A DNA stretch of 64,000 nucleotides, taken from assembly GCA_944548615.1 (NCBI GenBank), contig OX155978.1, positions 8,052,519 through 8,116,518 of the forward strand, written 5' to 3'. The translations under genes were made by a program, and so were the position numbers. The DNA is from Micropterix aruncella. Taxonomy: Eukaryota > Arthropoda > Insecta > Lepidoptera > Micropterigidae. The first letter of the stretch is position 1; each line of letters opens with the position of its first letter. Below the pieces are notes generated by a model. It saw nothing but the letters and a program-made list of their open reading frames with translations, did not search any database and was not told the origin of the DNA. Shown in pieces: positions 10,516-22,246 of the stretch.

Positions 10516-10860
10516 TTAAATTTAAAACTAACCTAATGTGAAGGATGAATCTGATGATTTTAACAAGTTTGTTGATATCAGGTTCGAATTTACTCAAAAA
10601 CAGCCGCAAGTCGCAGCGTTCGGTAACATGCAAACGATTTCTCTTTTTAGTAAGCAGCGTTGCCACAGCACTAAATCCACGATTACACAAATATGACGAT
10701 GGAAATGCTATCAAAAATCGTTGAACGATCGACCTCAATCCAGGGTATAATTGCGGGATTTGCTTTTGTAGCCAAAATTCTTGGTAGCCATTTTTTAATT
10801 TGATTTAATTTCCTTGTTCGTTGTCAGTTCTATAAGTTCTTCTTCCAGATGGGATGATAT
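10516..10860 (-). pseudogene. hAT transposase C-terminal fragment
   Basis: The minus-strand frame (10496-10738 plus upstream codons in other frames) reads FPSSYLCNRGFSAVATLLTK, then KKRNRL and CDLRLFLSKFEPDI. This matches the hAT C-terminal dimerisation region of ZBED-like families (FPSSYL-ERGFSAV-LLTKKRNRL). An expected glutamate in the (C/V)ER motif is asparagine here. The catalytic DDE core is absent. Upstream residues (LYPGL, SIIPSG) lie in broken frames. Dead fragment. Confidence 0.75.
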
Positions 10861-11044
10861 TGCTGTATTGACGTTTGAACAGGGCAGAAATAAGAACTAA
10901 ATAATCGATGTTGTGTTGTAGGTACCTAGGTTTTAATTTCAGTGAATTATAAAATATTAAGTAGATGAAATTACAATTCAGCCATAGCCCCCCTAAACCA
11001 CTTCAACACCCCCCATGTTTTTCTGGGCCCCGTCCGGATCTTCA

Positions 11045-11525
11045 CGCGGAAACGGGTAGCTTATGGTCGTTTTAAGAGCAGTCGCCATATGGTCAACAAC
11101 TACCCCCGCTCTATAGGAGACAGTACTGTTTCCAGACGCCCCCGACTGTTAGTCAGAATGCACAATCGATTGGCGCACGCCGCACGGTGCGCAAACCGTC
11201 CAGGAGCGCCAGACGATTGACTCCTGGGGGAAACTAGCCCTAAGGCTAGAGTTCTACCCGGGCTCGCACTTCCTGCGTGGAGGCCGCCGGATGAGTGTTG
11301 ACCCGTGAGTGTTACTGACCCCGAACAAATGGGTCTTCGTGGCCAACTCAACAAGGGCCCATTAGCTCCCCAATGGTTAATTGCAGACGAAGATAACCTA
11401 CCAAAACTCGTAGTCAGGGGGCGAGGCTAGCCGCTGGTTACCTTTCCAGGTGACTCGCCTTAAGGCGTTGGCCTCTGACGGGCAGGTGGCGTAACTAGAC
11501 AATGGATTGTTTGTCGTCCCAAGTA
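11045..11525. mobile_element. Element A fragment spanning the turn between its arms
   Basis: Left part follows the left-arm order (AAGAGCAGTCGCC, CTCTATAGGAGACAGTACTG, GCCGCACGGTGCGCAAACC, GGAGGCCGCCGGATG, GGGCCCATTAGCTCCC). From about 11376 the opposite-arm order begins (GGTTACCTTTCC, CGCCTTAAGGCGTTGGCC, GACGGGCAGGTGGCG). Both termini are missing. It preserves the intact CGCC-TTAA-GGCG site that is occupied by a piggyBac MITE in the copy at 16950-17905. Confidence 0.65.
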
Positions 11526-12141
11526 AAAATGCAGTCATCGGAACTGAACCAACATATGAATTTTCAACTTCATATGATAAACCGAAGAGGGTTTAGTTTT
11601 TTTAAAAGTAGAGATCTGTACTTTTATTTAAAAATGCATAACGTAGATTTAATTTGATTATTTAACATTTTACTGACAGTTTGAATATTACGATAAATAA
11701 TTTTACTACGTATCTTTTCGAATTGCCGACTACTTTAAATATTAGGCTTCTATTTTGATTATTTATATTTATAGTTTGACAGCCTAGTAGTTAATTCTTG
11801 AATATCTATGTATGTTCAGTAAAGAGTAGTAACGAAACTTACTACACAACTCAATTATTTTGACACGTCCAAGAGCGGTCTTTAGCCGTTAATTGGACAC
11901 GACGAAAATGTAATGTAATGTAAGACTGTAATGTTTGACTAAACAAACTAACAAAATAAACAAATATTTCAAGGCAAATACAAGCTTGCAATTATAAAAT
12001 GAAATAAATCGCAGAGGGTTAATCATTCCTAGTTGTGGTCAGTTTCACTTAATTAACGTTACGCGCTTCCATTAACTGGCTGCTTTGTTTTCGCCGACGA
12101 TAGCCGACACAACTTTGTCTTCGAAAAGTAACAGTTGGTTA
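11526..12141. other. No recognised gene or element
   Basis: AT-rich spacer with no repeated landmark and no convincing open frame. Confidence 0.4.
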
Positions 12142-15100
12142 TCTTATATATAAAGAGAGAAGTTCCGATTCATTCATTGACTGACTCATCAACGCCCAGC
12201 CCAAACTCTTAGACCTAGAAAGCTGAAATTTTTAACATACGTTCCTTTTAGGACGCAAACGCTCACTAAGGGCGGATTTTTCGAAATTCAACCCCTAAAG
12301 GGGTGAAAAGGGGTTTCACAGTTTGTATGGAAAACCTATATAGATGTACTTTTTAATTCGAAACTTTGAAAGACTACTCTAATAAACAAATAAGGAAATA
12401 GGTGTTTCATGTTTTTTCAAAATTCTACCCTTAAAGGGGAAAAACGAGGGTTTAAAATTTGTATGGACAAACGATTTTAGATGGACTTTTTATTTCGAAA
12501 GTTTGTAAGATTACTCTAATAAATAAATAAGGAAACACGTGTTTCATATTTTTTCAAAATTCAACCCCTAAAGTGGTGAAAAGGGGTTTCGAAATTTTTA
12601 TAGAGAGACGATATAGATGTACTTTTTAATTCGAAACTTTGTAAGATTACTCCAATAAACAAATAAGAAAACAGGTCTTTCATCTTTTTTCAATATTCAA
12701 CCCCTAAAGGGGTGAAACGAGGTTTCAAAATTTGTATGAATGAACAATATTAGATGTGCTATTTATTTCCAAACTTTGTGTGATTACTCTAATAAATAAA
12801 TAAGGTAACACGTGTATCATATTTTTTCAAAATTCAACCCCTAAAGGGGTGAAAAGGGGTTTCGAAATTTTTATAGAGAGACGATATAGATGTACTTTTT
12901 AATTCGAAACTTTGTAAGATTACTCTAATAAACAAATAAGAAAACAGGTGTTTCATGTTTTTTCAAAATTGAACCCCTAAAGGGGTGAAACGGGGTTTCA
13001 AAATTTGTATGAATGAACAATATTAGATGTGCTTTTTATTTCGAAACTTTGTGTGATTACTCTAATAAATAAATAAGGTAACACGTGTATCATATTTTTT
13101 CAAAATTCAACCCCTAAAGGGGTGAAAAGGGGTTCCAAAGTTTGTATGGAAAATCGATATAGATGTACTTTTTAATTCGAAACTTTTTAAGATTACTCTT
13201 ATAAACAAATAATCAAATAGATGTTTTATGGTTTTTCAAAATTCCTACCCTAAAGGGGTAATACGGGGGTTTAAAGTTTGTATGGATAAACGATTTTAGA
13301 TGGACTTTTTATTTCGAAAGTTTGTAAGATTAGTCTAATAAATAAATAAGGGAACACGTGTTTCATATTTTTTGAAAATTCAACCCCTAAAGGGGTGAAA
13401 AAGGGTTTCCATTTTTTTATGAAGAAACGATATAGATGTACTTTTTAATTCGAAACTTTGAAAGACTACTCTAATAAACAAATACGGAAATAGGTGTTTC
13501 ATGTTTTTTCAAAATTCTACCCTTAAAGGGGTGAAACAGGGGTTTAAAGTTTGCATGGATAAACGATTTTAGTTGGACTTTTTATTTTGAAAGTTTGTAT
13601 GATTACTTTAGTAAATAAATAAAGAAACACGTTTTTCATATTTTTTAAAAATTCAACCCTAAAGGGGTGAAAAAGCGTTTCGATTTTTTTATGAAGAAAC
13701 GATATAGATGTACTTTTTAATTCGAAACTTTGTAAGATTACTCTAATAAGCAAATAAGAAAACAGGTGTTTCATGTTTTTTCAAACTTCAACCCCTAAAG
13801 GGGTGAAACGGGGTTTCAAAATTTGTATGAATGAACAATATTAGACGTGCTTTTAATTTCGAATTCCTGTAGGAGTACTCTAATAAAAAATAACAAAATG
13901 CGTTTTTTGTGGTTTTTCCAAAATTCAACCCCTAAAGGGGTGGAAAGGGGTTATAGAATTATTATGAAGAAACGTTATTGATGGTCTGTTTAATTCGAAA
14001 CTTTGTAAGGTTACTCTATTAAACAAATAAGAAAATAGGTGTTTTTTTTTTTTATTCTACCCCTAAAGGGGTGAAACAGGGTTGCACACTTTGTATGAAT
14101 AAACAACATTAGATGTGCTTTTCATTTCGAAAATTCGAAGGATTACTCTAATATAAAAGTAAGAAAATGCGTCTTTCGTGGTTTTTCAAAATTCAACCCC
14201 TAAACGGGTGAAAAGGGGTTATACAATTTGTATGGAGAAACGATACAGATAGACTTTTTAAATCAAAACTTTGTAATATTACTCTCATAATCAAATAAAC
14301 AAATGGGTCTTTCATGGTTTTTCAAAATTTCGCCCTTAGAGGGGTAAAACGGGGTTTTAAAGTTTGTATGGATAAACGATTTTAGATGGACTTTTTATTT
14401 CGAAACTTTGTAAGGTCACTCTAATAAATAAATAAGGAAACACGTGTTTCATATTTTTTCAAAATTCCACAGCTAAAGGGGTGAAAAGGGGTTTCGAAAT
14501 TTCTATGGAAAACGATATAGATATACTTTTTAATTCGAAACTTTGTAAGATTACTCGAATAAACAAATAAGCAAATATGTCTTTTGTGTTTTTTCAAAAT
14601 TCAACCCCTAAAGGGGTGAAACGGGGTTTCAAAATTTGTATGAAAAAACGATATTAGATGAACTTTGTAGGATTACTTTAAAAACCATCTAAGCAAATAT
14701 GTGTTTCGTATTTTTTTTAAATTTCACCCCTAAAGGCGTAAAAAGGGGTGTTTAAGTTTGTATGGAGAAACGATATTAGATGGACTTTTTATTCTGAAAC
14801 TTTGTAGGATAACTCTAATAAACAAATAATTAAATACGTCTTTCGCGTTTTTTCACAATTCAACCCCTAAAGGCGTGAAAAGGGGTTTAAAATTTGTATG
14901 GAGAAACGATATTAGATGGAAATTGTATACTCTAATAAACATTTAGGCAAATACGTATTTAGTATTTTTTTCATTCAACCCCTAATGTGGCGAAAAGGGG
15001 TTTAAATGGTAATAAACAAATAAGCAAATGCATGTGTCATATTTTTCTAAAATCTACCACTTAGGGGGTGAGAAGGGGTAAATAACCCTAAAAATCAAAA

Positions 15101-15384
15101 TAGAAGTCGCACGCGACGGTTCCCGGACGTGAGAAGGCGCTAGAACCTCATTATAAATTCATCATTTGTCTCGATAACATGCGTAGCGCAAGCACCGCGA
15201 TCGTCACATCTTCACGCCTTAATTACTTAGTTGATCATCATGAAGTACATATTGACAGGAGTACCTACAGAGAAGGACGTTAGTTACCTTTATATATTAC
15301 ACGCAAAAACTTACCACTTGACTGGGAAAAAATGATCTATCTTAACCCAAATTTAACGCGTGCGAGGCCGCGGGCAACAGCTAG
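12142..15384 (+). mobile_element. Non-autonomous Helitron carrying a tandem array
   Basis: Starts TCTTATATATAAAGAGAG and ends GCCGCGGGCAACAGCTAG, with A before and T after, as expected for insertion between A and T without target duplication. The GGGCAACAGCTAG end is typical of lepidopteran Helitrons. A weak GC-rich hairpin precedes CTAG. The 5' 150 bp (CATTGACTGACTCATCAACG, AGACCTAGAAAGCTGAAATT) lead into a long tandem array (12284-15080), then about 300 bp of unique 3' sequence. No Rep or helicase is encoded, so movement would need proteins supplied in trans. Confidence 0.75.
12284..15080 (+). repeat. 22-unit tandem array, period 136-137 bp
   Basis: The dyad AACCCCTAAAGGGGT(GAAA) recurs near 12291, 12427, 12564, 12700, 12837, 12973, 13110, 13247, 13383, 13519, 13655, 13791, 13928, 14059, 14196, 14333, 14469, 14604, 14726, 14863, 14978 and 15056. 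Spacing is 136-137 bp except in the last few decayed units. Between about 12420 and 13800, units mostly alternate between AGGTGTTTCATGTTTTTTC and CACGTGTTTCATATTTTTTC types, a dimer of about 273 bp. Each unit also has TCGAAACTTTGTAAGATTAC. Confidence 0.9.
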
Positions 15385-15689
15385 TAAATAATAAAAGTGT
15401 TGTAGTTTCCGTTCGTCGCTCCGTTTCCAAATTGCCCCAAGCAATCCAGAAACTTTCCGAACGTATAATAAGGGCGATAATGGCATGCCGCTCACGAGCT
15501 CGACAAAGGGTGTGCCCGCCGGCTATTTGAACATTCCGCGCACACGAATTTGAGCCCAATTGATACGTAATTTACCACGAGAAAGGTGCCCTCTGTACAC
15601 ACACACACACACAATGTATTTATATAATTCAAATGCTAGCCGGATTTGAAAAGGGGGCTTGGAGATTGTGTCGTGTGAATATGGGACAG
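15385..15689. other. Unassigned, possibly unique host DNA
   Basis: Moderately GC-balanced sequence with a (CA)n run at about 15597-15613. Short frames on the minus strand have no recognisable domains. Confidence 0.35.
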
Positions 15690-16440
15690 TAATCTTAATA
15701 ATAAACTCTTTATTTGCAATTATGTAATTAGTATACATAAAGGCGAGCTTATTGCCACATGGAAATGTCTTACAACTAACATAAATACAGTGGTACATGC
15801 GCGCATTGTAAAAATAAAGATTCTTACATAACATACGGACAAGTGGAAGAATTTAAAACTAATAATGCCCGAGGAGAGGAAATTGGGAGAGGAAGAGGAG
15901 AGAAAAGGAATAACTGGTTACTTTTTAGAAAGGTAGTAATCCCTACAGTGAGTTTTAAACGATGGTAAAGAAGGCGAGTTTCGTATATTTGCTGGGAGAT
16001 CGTTCCAGAGTCTTGCACCATGGACACAGAAAGAATAGGAATAGAAATCACTATTATGACTCGGAATTTTTAATAAACTGTCAGAGGCTGACCGAAGTAC
16101 GAGACCGTAAGAACTTAGTGGTTCAAAAAGCTCGTGGAGATAGGATGGTGTTAATTGGGAGAGTACACGATATAGGAGAGCAAGTATATGAACTTTTCTT
16201 CTTTGGCGTACTGGCAACCACTTTAACTGTGCCCTATAGTCGGACACGTGATCATACTTACGTAGACCGAAGATGAATTGTATGCATACATTTTACAAAC
16301 GTTCATATTTGCTGAGCAGTTCCTCTGATAAATCGAGATAAGCCACATCTGCATAGTCAAGGAAAGGTAAGAGGAGAGACTGTGCAAGAGATTTTTTGTG
16401 TCCTTAGGAAGAAATCTTCTGATCTTGTTCTCCTCCATTT
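15690..16440 (-). pseudogene. LINE ORF2 C-terminal fragment and 3' end
   Basis: Reading the minus strand from about 16440: SLLLPFLDYADVAYLDLSEE, then a 109-residue frame (15918-16247) with LKWLPVRQRRKVHILALLYR, TPSYLHELFEPLSS and HGARLWNDLPANIR, the post-RT region of a CR1-like LINE. The 3' side has the GGCAATAAG(C)TCGCC motif (about 15740-15760) and AT-rich tail sequence. A relative lies at 46215-47092. RT catalytic motifs are missing and frames are broken upstream, so it is a 5'-truncated dead copy. Confidence 0.75.
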
Positions 16441-16949
16441 TCTTTTTCTTTTGGGAGTTTGTTCTAACAAAGTTCAGTACTTGCAAAGTATTTATTATAT
16501 TTTATTTTTTTAGGAAACTTACAGCGTTTATATTTACTATGAACAAAAATTGTGCAAATCTAAGGCCAATTAAAAGTTTTCACAATTTAATTAGACATAT
16601 TGTTAAAGCGCAAGAAGAAAAGTTGTAAAAAATACTGTTTCTTCGAAATAAGAGTAAATGTCGAGGAAATGACGTCCAAAGTCAAAAAAAATGATCCCTT
16701 CTTGCACAAAGGAGTATTCACATCACCCACATGTATGTTCCGCGACTTTTTGTAGTTTTTGAGTAATGATTTTGTAATGGTTTTGCGAGAATTTTCGGCC
16801 CGACAAGACTTGAATATTTTTTTAAAGATTTTCTTTTGAGATTTTTTCGACAGTTCGCCTAAACTCATTACGACTGTTACCGTCACTTAACAATAGATAA
16901 AATGTAAAACGCGCATAAATTCATATTGACTTACCGATGTAATACAACA
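16441..16949. other. No recognised gene or element
   Basis: AT-rich. A 99-codon lysine-rich minus-strand frame at 16587-16886 shows no motif I recognise and I do not call it a gene. Confidence 0.35.
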
Positions 16950-17905
16950 GGTAGAGGCCGCGCAAGCGACTTCGGTCCGGTAACCAGTCGGGAGGACGGA
17001 GGTTAATTCCAGACGAGGATATCCTGCCGAAACTGGTTTCCAGGGGGCAAGGTCGCCCACTGGGTTACCTTTCGCGTACCTCGCCCCTTTCGGCTATGTA
17101 ACGACCAAATTTGGTTGCACATCAGAACACCGTGGACTACGTAACGACCAATATTGGCGGCTTGCTTCTGGAGCGCACATTAATATTATTTTCTAATTCG
17201 AACGCATCTTAAAATCCATACCAAATATCTCATTAATACCATAGATACATAGACGGTAGCTAGAATAATTTCGCGCGTCATTTCGTGGAAATTTGTGGTA
17301 AAATTCCATTGTCAAACATATTTTTTTTTTTCGAGAAATCATCAAAATTTTTATTGGTAATTATGAGGGATTCTAAATATTTTTGTATATAAATAAGCAA
17401 AACGAAATGTTAATTTTGATAGAAAATCTAATAAAATCACGATAGTATTTACAATTTTTAAATAGGATTCCGTATTTTTCCGTAAGACAAATACAAGTTA
17501 GAAATGCCGAGTTTTTTTTACTTTTTCGATTTGCTCATATTTATTCATAATTTTCTTATTATTTTACAAAATAAGATTTCAATATTCTATATATGACATT
17601 TTAATGCGAGCATTTCACAGTTATTCTTTTTATGATTGCTATAGCTGTTCCATAGTTATAGTGCTTTTTGTCGAGCGCAGCGATATTGCAAAAAAATCCA
17701 ATAAATTACCGCGGTCTGCCATGATATTATGCCGCTACTCGATGGTGGACTTTGGAGGGTACGTGATATTGCTGGATGGTAGATTTGTTCGTTTCAAAAT
17801 CTTTCTACGCTCACTTCACGGGAGACAAAACGATCATTGTCATTAAACCTTCCTGGGGGAACTGGTTCGCACGTTGTAGTCGACGAAACGTGATCTACAG
17901 ACCGT
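16950..17905. mobile_element. Element A fragment split by a piggyBac-type MITE
   Basis: Left piece (to 17083) has GCGCAAGCGACTTCGGT, AACCAGTCGGGAGGACGG and GGTTACCTTTCGCGTACCTCGCC. Right piece (from 17743) resumes with TCTACGCTCACTTCACGGGA and CTTCCTGGGGGAACTGG, ending TGTAGTCGACGAAACG. The break falls at the CGCC-TTAA-GGCG site of other copies, which explains the TTAA-dependent insertion. The TTAA itself has decayed. Confidence 0.6.
17084..17742 (+). mobile_element. piggyBac-type MITE family B, copy 2
   Basis: CCCCTTTCGGCTATGTAACG at the left and ATGCCGCTACTCGA at the right. Colinear with copy 1 throughout, including GGAGCGCACATTAATATTAT, GAACGCATCTTAAAATCC, TTTTTGTCGAGCGCAG and GCGGTCTGCCATGA. 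Both terminal TTAA motifs have mutated. Inserted in element A. Confidence 0.75.
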
Positions 17906-18546
17906 ACTACTCGTCTTAACCCGATTGAGTATGTTTACAAAATACGGACTGCTCTATTTATTTATGACTTACTGTTTCCCGTGGCTTCGCTTCGCGTAAA
18001 GTTTAGAATCGATGTGTTAAATTAAATAGGGTGGAGTTTATTTGCCATTTTAGACCCTACCTTTAGATATATAGTGCAAGACGTCCCCCCTTAGATGCAC
18101 GCTACCTATCACGTAGACGTACGCGTCTTGTTCCTCGCCAACAGCCGGCGCCTTGGTGGGCCAACAGCCGGCGCCACCCCCTAGATATTTCGAGTTGCTT
18201 GCACGTGTTAATAATTTCAAGATATCTCTATAACTATAACATCTGAAAACTTACACTAAATGGATCAATTTATTTTGGTAAGGATTATTATTTCATTGCC
18301 AATGTCTGACAAATACTGCCTACTTATTTTTACTACTTTTTTGGGACATAAAATCAGTTATTGTAGCGTAAATATAAAGGTTGGATATAATAATATGCTA
18401 TTTATGATAGGTATTTTATATGCTATTTTATGATAGGTATTTTACAAATATTATTTGCAGACTGACAGACTGACAGACGTATTGACATATCAATGACCTA
18501 GTTTTTAGAGTAATGATTAATTTCTACATACATTGTTTATTGCCTT
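17906..18546. other. No recognised gene; short direct repeat
   Basis: Contains a duplicated 15-mer CCAACAGCCGGCGCC (about 18149 and 18171) and otherwise AT-rich unassigned sequence. Confidence 0.35.
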
Positions 18547-18639
18547 AACCCGTCGTAGGTCGCGCTTAATTTTTGTAACAAAGTTGGTCACCTGGGGTCA
18601 GCCAGTATCCCCAAAACTAAACATGTTGTTTTATAAAAT

Positions 18640-18917
18640 CTAAGACCGTTTTTTAAATATTTTATGATTCAATAAATAGTTAAGAGTATAAAAATATAAA
18701 AAAAATATAAATATTAATAGAAGAAATGTTTATATATATTTTTTTTAGTCATCAAAACTACACAGGAGCTTTTTGGCGTATTTTTTATAGGAATCTAAAA
18801 TAAAAAATATCAAACGCTTGCCTTAGTACGGGCCTAGGCCTAGTTAGGCAGCGTTGATCTAAAGAAGGACTGGGCGGAATTTTAAAAATAAATTAATAAA
18901 ATAAATAAATAAATGCT
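18640..18917 (+). mobile_element. LINE 3' UTR and tail (family G type)
   Basis: Carries GCCTTAGTACGGGCCTAGGC-type double hairpin (about 18820-18847) followed about 60 bp later by a (TAAA)n tail ending near 18917. No coding sequence. It may lie inside a larger TTAA-bounded unit: TTAACCCGTCG at 18546 and GAAGAGGGTTAA ending near 19384. Those ends are too weakly matched for me to call that unit as an element. Confidence 0.5.
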
Positions 18918-19849
18918 GTTGGCGACTTTTTTGTAGATACCTTTAAAGGCGATATTTTTGTCATATATTGATTTTACATATATCAAACCGAATCGTCAGC
19001 GCACGTCAATAAAGCAATTTTCAAGCTCATTTTTATTCCGACTTGGTTGACAAATATCGTGATTTCCTATTGAAGATTAATATTTATCATAATAAAATAT
19101 AGCCTATAGCCCTCCTCGATAAGAGAGCTTTTAATTAGGTGAAATAATTTTTGAAATCGGATGTGCATTTTCGGAGATTACCCCCCATACACAAACATTA
19201 CTTCTTTATTATATTAGTATATATGGCATCCACGTCTGTTACCAGTATCAATAACCCGAAAACGGGTTCACGAAACCGCAGGCAGCAATATTGTAAATTG
19301 ATTACTAACGGGTGGATATCGGCGCGGATATGATTTATTCCAGTTGGGGGGTCGAAACGGCCGCATTTGACCCGAAGAGGGTTAACCCTAATAGCCTAGG
19401 GTAGCTGCGACCCGGAGGCTGTTAAATTGTTTTGTTTAGGCATTGCGATAAATTGTAAACCAAAACCAAACCAAATAAATGTTGCATGATTAATTGTAAA
19501 CCAAAAGAGAAGACGATTATTTCGATAGGCGATATACGAAAAGACGAAGACGATTTGAAAGTTTTTTTTTGAAATGAAAATACTTTCTTGGTTGATGAAG
19601 ATGTCCTTGAAGAGAACTGCAATATTCAGTATTCAATTTATTCATTCAGAATATACAATAAAAGCATGAATAATTAATTAAAGCTAATTATCGCATATTA
19701 GTATTCGTCAGTTGCTAGTAATATATTAATATAGATATAAAACTATTAAGGCTGAAATATTAATTTGACAATAGCGTTGACTAAAGTCGGCTTTACACGG
19801 CGGAAAATTAAAAAAAAACGAACAGATTCTATGTACATGGGTATACATA
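18918..19849. other. Unassigned, with possible TTAA terminus
   Basis: Holds GACCCGAAGAGGGTTAA at about 19368-19384, which resembles a piggyBac-type end, and a short poly-T tract. No convincing gene. Confidence 0.3.
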
Positions 19850-20268
19850 TAAAATAAATAATTATTATAAGAATATTGTTAGTCATCTTAGGCACTCTAT
19901 ACAAAAAATAATCACACAATAGAAAGTATCAAAACAAAATTGGAAAAAATACAACGCATGTCAGGTATGCCAGTAAACATTGTAAACTTCACATTAAGTA
20001 CTCAATTCATAATATTATTATTACACAATAAAACGAAAATGAGGTACCTGAAAGTTACATATTAATGTCATTCCCATTTGAAGGAATTGACATGCTCAAA
20101 AAAATCACCTAGCTTATAGAAAGCATGTGTGGATTGCAGCTTTTGTTTTAAATCTTTTAAACGCCTTTGTTTCCATCTTTCTTGTGGAGAGTGGTAGCTG
20201 GTTAAAGAACTTATAGCTCAAATATCCAAAGGATGTTTGTGTTTGTGTAAGACAATGTGTTTGTGTAA
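19850..20268 (-). pseudogene. LINE ORF2 C-terminus and 3' UTR
   Basis: The minus-strand frame includes SFGYLSYKFFNQLPLSTRKM, then KAFKRFKTK, the WN(Q/S)LP-type end of a LINE ORF2, followed by an AT-rich 3' UTR. It starts at a (TGTTTGTG)n junction with an opposing LINE (20269 onward), so the two fragments lie head to head. Only about 40 codons remain. Confidence 0.6.
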
Positions 20269-21500
20269 GACATACACACTCTGGGGTGAGCCAGGGATCA
20301 AATCTGGGCCCAGTAGTGTTTAATTTGCTCGTGAATACATTTCCAGACGTGGTTACAAAAACCAACTGCTTTATTTTCGCGGATGACCTAAAATTATTCG
20401 CAAGAACGGGCAGTAATGAATCCTTTACATTACTGCAGGATGACAGACGCCGTTTATCTTTGGAGCATAAAACACAAGCTATACTTCAATACCAGCAAAT
20501 GTTCTATCATGACGCACTCGCGAGGTGACGCCCCGCTTGTACATAGTTATAACATTGAGGGCAAGGCACTATCACGAGTAAATCAAACAAGGGACCTAGG
20601 AATGACCTTTGACTCGCGGTTGACATACAGACAGCACATCTACACCCTAGTTGATAATTCTTACAAATTGCTAGGTTTTGTAATGAGGAGCATGAGACTG
20701 TTCAACAACACATTTGTCATGCGCCTCCTATTCGATTCCCTAATTCGGAGCGGATTAGAAGTCAACGCGGCAATATGGAGTCCTTACGAAAATAGTTACA
20801 TATCCAGGCTGGAGAGTATACAGAAACGATTTTTGAGGTTCCTTTAAACAGAATGGATATTATCCCTTTCTATATCCTACCGCATTTATTCTGGGGATGG
20901 TTGGGTACAACTCACTAAGCGTAAGAAGAGATTGTCTATTAAGAATCGGTCTGTTGTACCCGCCAATTACTACCGTGCTAGGACTCACGTATTGTTCGCG
21001 TTACCGTGAGCTAGAGCTAACATCGTTCAACACTGTTTCACGGTGCGGACGCTTCGTACCCTAAATGCACTTTGTTCGACTGAGCCAGAATTGGATATTT
21101 GGACGTTGAACTTAGCACAACTGCAAAGTAAGGTATGACATTTCTTAGCAATCAAGTAATTAGATAATTATGTAGTATGTAGTATTAAATTTTTTAAAAA
21201 GTAGTAACTAGTATAATAAGAAAGGTTAGATAAACATTAGATATATGTAAGTATAATCATTTAATATTACACTAAGGTATTTCTCTGTCTCGTTTGCTAT
21301 AGTGTAGAATAATAATCTATATATTAGAATAATAATGATAGTAATAGTAATGGAGTAGAGTAATAATAATATTATTAACAGTAGAATTATAATAATAGTC
21401 TATAGTAGAATAATAGTTATAATGTAGAATAATAGCCTAGAAAAATAATTAACTATTTGGAATCATCTGTAAGGTTACTTATGTTTTGGGAAATAAATAA
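20269..21500 (+). pseudogene. Jockey-like LINE ORF2 3' half, frameshifted
   Basis: Frame 1 (20286-20525) gives RT motif B as SQGSNLGPVVFNLLVN and motif C as CFIFADDLKLFA. After a frameshift near 20440 a second frame (20416-20847) continues: SKCSIMTHSR, RDLGMTFDSRLTYRQHIYTL, LGFVMRSMRLF and IWSPYENSYISRLESIQKRF. The C-terminal VPANY-RARTHVLFALPR block follows after a stop. Compared with the copy at 30441-32166 about 68 bp are missing near 20935. The 3' UTR ends GGGAAATAAATAAATAAATAG. Motif A and everything upstream are absent. Confidence 0.8.
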
Positions 21501-21554
21501 ATAAATAGGTTTTTTACACAGGTAAATATATTAAAATAAATAAAATAAAAAATA

Positions 21555-22145
21555 CGTGTGGCACTCGGGGACTGCCGCGGTAAAGCTATTGCATAGCATT
21601 TTTAACAACTTATGCAATTATAATTATTTATTTATTTTATTTTTTCTGATATCAGATAACTGCGCTCTATCGAAAAAAGTTGAAATTATTCCGAATCATT
21701 TGCGGCTGCGGTAGCAAATGATTCGGAATAATTTAAACGTCTTCCGATAGAGCGCCGCGCACGAATTTTTTATTCGATAAAGCAAAAAAACCGGATTATT
21801 CGAAAAAAATCGTAGATAAAAAGATAGATAATTAAATTATCCTTAAAATGGTGCAGGTTTCATAATAATACGCCAGATAGTATTTGCGTAGTAGTCGTTT
21901 TTGTGTTCGGTTAGACCTAATTTCACAAATTAATTACACTATGTAATATAAACAAAATCTAAAATATTCAAAGCTAAGAATATTAGGAAAATGTTTTTGT
22001 TTAACATATATTTTTTTCGAATCGTAAGCAGTACTCGTTTAGACGTAATTATCAGTTTACAATCATTAATTTTCGTTAAGAAATTTCTTCATTCGGTCGC
22101 CGCGCTGTCCTAGCTAGGCCCGCGATAAAAGCTATGCAATAGCTT
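21555..22145 (+). mobile_element. Unclassified element E, copy 2, with extra hairpin
   Basis: Same ends as copy 1 (CGTGTGGCACTCGGGG ... CAATAGCTT). Flanks AAAAATA (21548-21554) and AAAAACA (22146-22152) agree at 6 of 7 bases. It contains a perfect 19-bp inverted repeat, ATTATTCCGAATCATTTGC (21685-21703) and its complement (21714-21732), that is cleanly missing from copy 1. Inserted in the A-rich tail of a LINE. Confidence 0.7.
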
Positions 22146-22246
22146 AAAAACACGACTGCCGTTACTGAAAGTAAACTATTGTATTTATAATTATTTTAAT
22201 GACGGTTTTTAATGAAATTTTGTGGTTTCCGTATTTGTTCATATTG

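Larger units (their letters stand above)
9672..10900 (-). mobile_element. hAT transposon relic containing a piggyBac-type MITE
   Basis: The left terminus CAGTTGTTCTCAAAC resembles the usual hAT CAG-GGTTCTCAAAC end. On the minus strand a transposase C-terminus lies at 10516-10860. Between them, a 623-bp TTAA-flanked MITE (9893-10515) has inserted just beyond the coding end. The opposite terminus was not found. The element is 5'-truncated on the coding strand and inactive. Confidence 0.6.

Noticed and set aside
12284..15080. CRISPR-like regular repeat spacing
   Set aside because: Whole units of about 136 bp are similar, with no unique spacers, in a eukaryotic Helitron.
18546..19384. Possible piggyBac-type element between TTAACCCGTCG and GAAGAGGGTTAA
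   Set aside because: The two ends match only over about seven bases and no second copy supports the limits.
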